A stretch of DNA of 5,466 nucleotides from Candidatus Kaiserbacteria bacterium (lineage in GTDB: Bacteria > Patescibacteriota > Minisyncoccia > Phycocordibacterales > UBA2100), in assembly GCA_003545515.1 (NCBI GenBank), contig DPYD01000017.1, positions 1 to 5,466 on the forward strand, written 5' to 3'. Positions 3,577 through 5,466 of this stretch are shown one piece after another. The notes beneath the pieces are model-generated. The model saw nothing but the letters and a program-made list of their open reading frames with translations. It searched no databases and was not told the DNA's origin. The position numbers and the translations under genes are program-made. How positions within the stretch are numbered: the stretch's first letter is position 1; every line of letters begins with the position of its first letter.

Positions 3577-5466
3577 TTAGTTCGTTTTACCGGTTGGCCA
3601 AGAAGCGACCATGAGAAGGTCTGTTTCTTTCTTCACGCCATTAAAATCCTCGGATGTTTTAAGCGTAGGGAGCTCTCTCCATATTGCTTCCGTGACGAAC
3701 GGCATGAAGGGGTGGAGGAGCTTCAGGGAAGTATAAAGTATAACGTATAGAGTATAACGGCGGGATGCGGCGGCTTGCCCTGTCCTCGACTCTGAGGGAC
3801 GAGCATCGCTCGGACTCGAATGAGAGGTACTCGAAGGGCGACCGTCGTCTGCGCGGATGATTTCCTTTGATTCTTCAAGTATCTCATCCGCGAAGCGATG
3901 CCACACATAGTGATAGACAGCATCAGCCGCAAGGTCGAGCCGGAACACATCCAGGTGTTCAGACACCTCTCTCGCAATCGCCCTTGCTTCTTCAAGCAAC
4001 TTCTCGTCAGATCCAGTGAGGTCAGACCTCACTGGACCGTCGGTGTTTTCCAAGACAAAGCGGGCGATGTTCCAAATTTTATTTGCAAAATGTTTGTACC
4101 CGCGCACACGGTCTTCAGAGAGTTTGATGTCGTTTCCCGGCGCCGCACCAATGATGAGGGAAAGGCGCGTCGCATCCGCCCCATACTTTTCTATCATTTC
4201 CAATGGATCGATAATGTTCCCGAGCGACTTAGACATCTTCCGCCCCTTCGCGTCGCGCACAAGCCCGTGGAGGTACACTCGACGGAAAGGAACTTCACCT
4301 AAGAAAAATCCCGACATTAGTATCATTCGTGCAACCCAGAAGAAGATAATGTCATAGCCGGTCTCCAATACAGATGTGGGATGATAAGTCTTCAGATCTG
4401 TCGTTTCTTGAGGCCAGCCGAGAGTCGAAAACGTCCACAATCCGGAAGAAAACCACGTATCCAACACATCAGGATCTTGTTTCCATCCTTCTCCTTTTGG
4501 CGGCTTAGTTCCGACATATATTTCCGCATTATTCGGCGTCTGTTCCGCATTGTTCCGCGAGGATTCCCGCGTCCACGCGGGAATCCTGTGTCCAAACCAT
4601 ATCTGTCGTGAAATGCACCAGTCGCGCAGGTTGTCTATCCAGTGGTAATATATTTTCTCGAATCTCTCGGGCATGATCTCTGTCTCTTTGTCTTCGACCA
4701 CTTTCTTCATCCACCCCTTGAGTGTCATTTCTCCTCTAGGGCTTTTGAACGGTTTGTTTACCATGACAAACCACTGCCGCTTTATCTGCGGTTCTATGAT
4801 GCCGCCTCCACGGCTGTTAATAGCTACGTTGTGTACGTATTTTTCGTCCACCCTTGCTACCAGGCCTTTCTTTTGCAATTTCTCGATGATAAGCGAGCGT
4901 GCTTTTTTGATATGTTGTCCCGAAAACTCACCGGCGATGTCGAGCAAAATACCGCGCTCATCTATGACCTTCTCGAAGTCTAAGTTATGTTTTCTCGCTA
5001 ACTCGAAATCGTGCGAATCGTGAGCGGGTGTAATGGTCATGGCACCCGAGCCGAACGACATATCGATACCGTCGTCCTTGATTATTGTCGCCGTAACTGG
5101 CCCGTTTATCCATTCAAGCTCGATTGTCTGTTTGTGCTTATACTCCTTGTAGCGCTCATCATCCGGATGCATCACTACATACTTGTCGCCGAATTTCGTT
5201 TCGGGACGCACGGTGCCTATTACGAACGGTCCATATTGCAAATAATAGAACGGGTCCGTTTGTTCCACGTATTCGATTTCATCGTCGGAAACAGTCGTTT
5301 GTAATTTCGGATCCCAGTTGACTATGCGATTGCCTCGCTCGATGAGTCCCGCGTCGTACATGCGCACGAATGCTTCCATGACGGCTTGGTATCGCTTTTC
5401 ATCCATCGTGTATGCATAACGACTCCAATCGAGAGAGGCCCCCATCTTTTTTAATTGATTGATGAT
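3577..5466 (-). CDS. valS: Valyl-tRNA synthetase, 5'-partial (C-terminal ~629 residues)
   Basis: Class I synthetase that charges tRNA-Val in the cytoplasm. The frame runs off the right edge: codons IINQLKK precede the Met at 5445, so that Met is internal, and roughly 200 N-terminal residues with the HIGH motif are outside. Numbering from that Met, the editing domain shows NWDPKLQT (43-50), VRPETKFGD (79-87) and FGSGAMTITPAHD (131-143). The catalytic domain shows WCISRQIWFGHRIPAW (276-291), DPDVLDTWFSSGLW (324-337), FFWVARM (368-374) and GRKMSKSLGN (401-410), with KMSKS at 403-407. The anticodon-binding domain includes KIWNIARFVLENT and LKLLHPFMPFVTEAIW. The protein ends soon after LMVASWP (611-617), so the C-terminal coiled-coil arm of E. 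coli ValS is missing. Three segments look inserted: about 292-308, 470-478 and 531-573. Each coincides with palindromic or repeated DNA and keeps the frame. The stop TAA lies 11 nt before prsW. Confidence 0.97.
   Translation of the reverse strand: MINQLKKMGASLDWSRYAYTMDEKRYQAVMEAFVRMYDAGLIERGNRIVNWDPKLQTTVSDDEIEYVEQTDPFYYLQYGPFVIGTVRPETKFGDKYVVMHPDDERYKEYKHKQTIELEWINGPVTATIIKDDGIDMSFGSGAMTITPAHDSHDFELARKHNLDFEKVIDERGILLDIAGEFSGQHIKKARSLIIEKLQKKGLVARVDEKYVHNVAINSRGGGIIEPQIKRQWFVMVNKPFKSPRGEMTLKGWMKKVVEDKETEIMPERFEKIYYHWIDNLRDWCISRQIWFGHRIPAWTRESSRNNAEQTPNNAEIYVGTKPPKGEGWKQDPDVLDTWFSSGLWTFSTLGWPQETTDLKTYHPTSVLETGYDIIFFWVARMILMSGFFLGEVPFRRVYLHGLVRDAKGRKMSKSLGNIIDPLEMIEKYGADATRLSLIIGAAPGNDIKLSEDRVRGYKHFANKIWNIARFVLENTDGPVRSDLTGSDEKLLEEARAIAREVSEHLDVFRLDLAADAVYHYVWHRFADEILEESKEIIRADDGRPSSTSHSSPSDARPSESRTGQAAASRRYTLYVILYTSLKLLHPFMPFVTEAIWRELPTLKTSEDFNGVKKETDLLMVASWPTGKTN
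3720..3855 (-). repeat. Composite repeat/hairpin insertion in frame in valS (about 43-45 codons)
   Basis: Between KEII and SLKLLHPFMPF the protein carries a Ser/Arg/Ala-rich stretch (residues about 531-562) followed by RRYTLYVILYTS. The DNA has a GC-rich half with a perfect hairpin (CGAGC 3800-3804, GCTCG 3808-3812, 3-nt loop) and repeated TTCGAGT words on the minus strand, then an AT-rich tandem repeat. Both the composition and the encoded residues differ from the flanking anticodon-binding domain. Boundaries are approximate and come from where family-like sequence stops and resumes. Confidence 0.6.
3730..3757. repeat. 14-nt tandem repeat (two copies) with TATAC core, inside valS
   Basis: AGTATAAAGTATAA (3730-3743) and CGTATAGAGTATAA (3744-3757) match at 12 of 14 positions. 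Each is itself made of two GTATAR sub-units, so a TATACT-like word recurs four times. It encodes the YTLYVILYT part of the valS insert. As far as I recall, similar TATAC-rich arrays occur between genes in related genomes; this was not checked. Confidence 0.7.
4012..4036. repeat. Palindrome with 12-bp arms and 1-nt centre, inside valS
   Basis: TCCAGTGAGGTC (4012-4023) and GACCTCACTGGA (4025-4036) are exact reverse complements around a single A. The segment encodes valS residues 470-478 (PVRSDLTGS), a polar loop between ARFVLENT and the helix EKLLEEARAIAREV in the anticodon-binding domain. In RNA the innermost pairs would open to a 3-5-nt loop. A perfect 25-nt palindrome in coding sequence is very unlikely by chance. 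Confidence 0.85.
4522..4554. repeat. 21-nt-period direct repeat encoding two NNAE copies in valS
   Basis: TTCCGCATTATT (4522-4533) and TTCCGCATTGTT (4543-4554) match at 11 of 12 positions, exactly 21 nt (seven codons) apart. On the minus strand they encode NNAE at residues 298-301 and 305-308. They sit directly beside the palindrome at 4560-4587. Confidence 0.7.
4560..4587. repeat. Palindrome with 12-bp arms and 4-nt loop, inside valS
   Basis: AGGATTCCCGCG (4560-4571) and CGCGGGAATCCT (4576-4587) are exact reverse complements around TCCA. On the minus strand the arm read first encodes the conserved R-I-P-A of GHRIPAW; the second arm encodes TRESS, which is not family-like. One arm is therefore ancestral coding sequence and the other looks like its inverted copy. 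Confidence 0.85.

Noticed and set aside
4563..4584. ATTCCC...GGGAAT pattern similar to the Neisseria dRS3 repeat.
   Set aside because: The spacing is 10 rather than 8 bases, and one arm is explained by conserved valS codons, so this is a chance resemblance.
1..5466. Possible UGA recoding as in some candidate-phylum bacteria, prompted by the lack of TGA stops.
   Set aside because: All six genes are full or edge-limited with UGG for Trp and no in-frame TGA. Six stops are too few to say TGA is avoided.

Overview
The window carries six protein-coding genes and no RNA gene, CRISPR array or recognisable transposase. It most resembles a candidate-phyla-radiation (Patescibacteria, Parcubacteria-like) genome. 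The reasons are the compact sigma-70 factor, a valyl-tRNA synthetase (ValS) with a short C-terminus, small single-domain proteins, tight spacing and almost no Shine-Dalgarno sequences at the start codons. This assignment is inferred from style and recall of similar proteins, not from a search. Six stop codons are visible (four TAA, two TAG, no TGA), and all genes read through normally with the standard bacterial code.

Plus strand, left half (1-2246). A primary-type sigma factor (rpoD) enters from the left edge and ends at 909. It is followed after 43 nt by a 108-residue protein of unknown function (953-1279). A 166-nt gap ends in an extended -10 promoter placed so that transcription should begin at or next to the ATG of a RecB/Cas4-like PD-(D/E)XK nuclease (1446-2246), suggesting a leaderless mRNA.

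Convergent gap (2247-2356). It holds one short 5-bp hairpin and no convincing terminator.

Minus strand, right half (2357-5466). A compact operon reads leftwards: valS (its first roughly 200 codons lie outside the window), then a PrsW-type membrane protease 11 nt later, then an Hsp20 small heat-shock protein 3 nt after that. The tight spacing points to co-transcription of a translation enzyme with two protein-quality-control genes.

The most unusual feature is inside valS. At three places the reading frame holds palindromic or repetitive DNA that adds residues without breaking the frame: a 12-bp-arm palindrome with a 4-nt loop at 4560-4587, followed by a 21-nt-period repeat; a 12-bp-arm palindrome with a 1-nt centre at 4012-4036; and a composite of about 135 nt at about 3720-3855, made of short hairpins and a 14-nt tandem repeat. 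All three lie in segments where ValS tolerates length variation, and the catalytic and editing motifs are intact. They look like in-frame palindromic expansions or insertions in an essential gene and are the best lead in the window.
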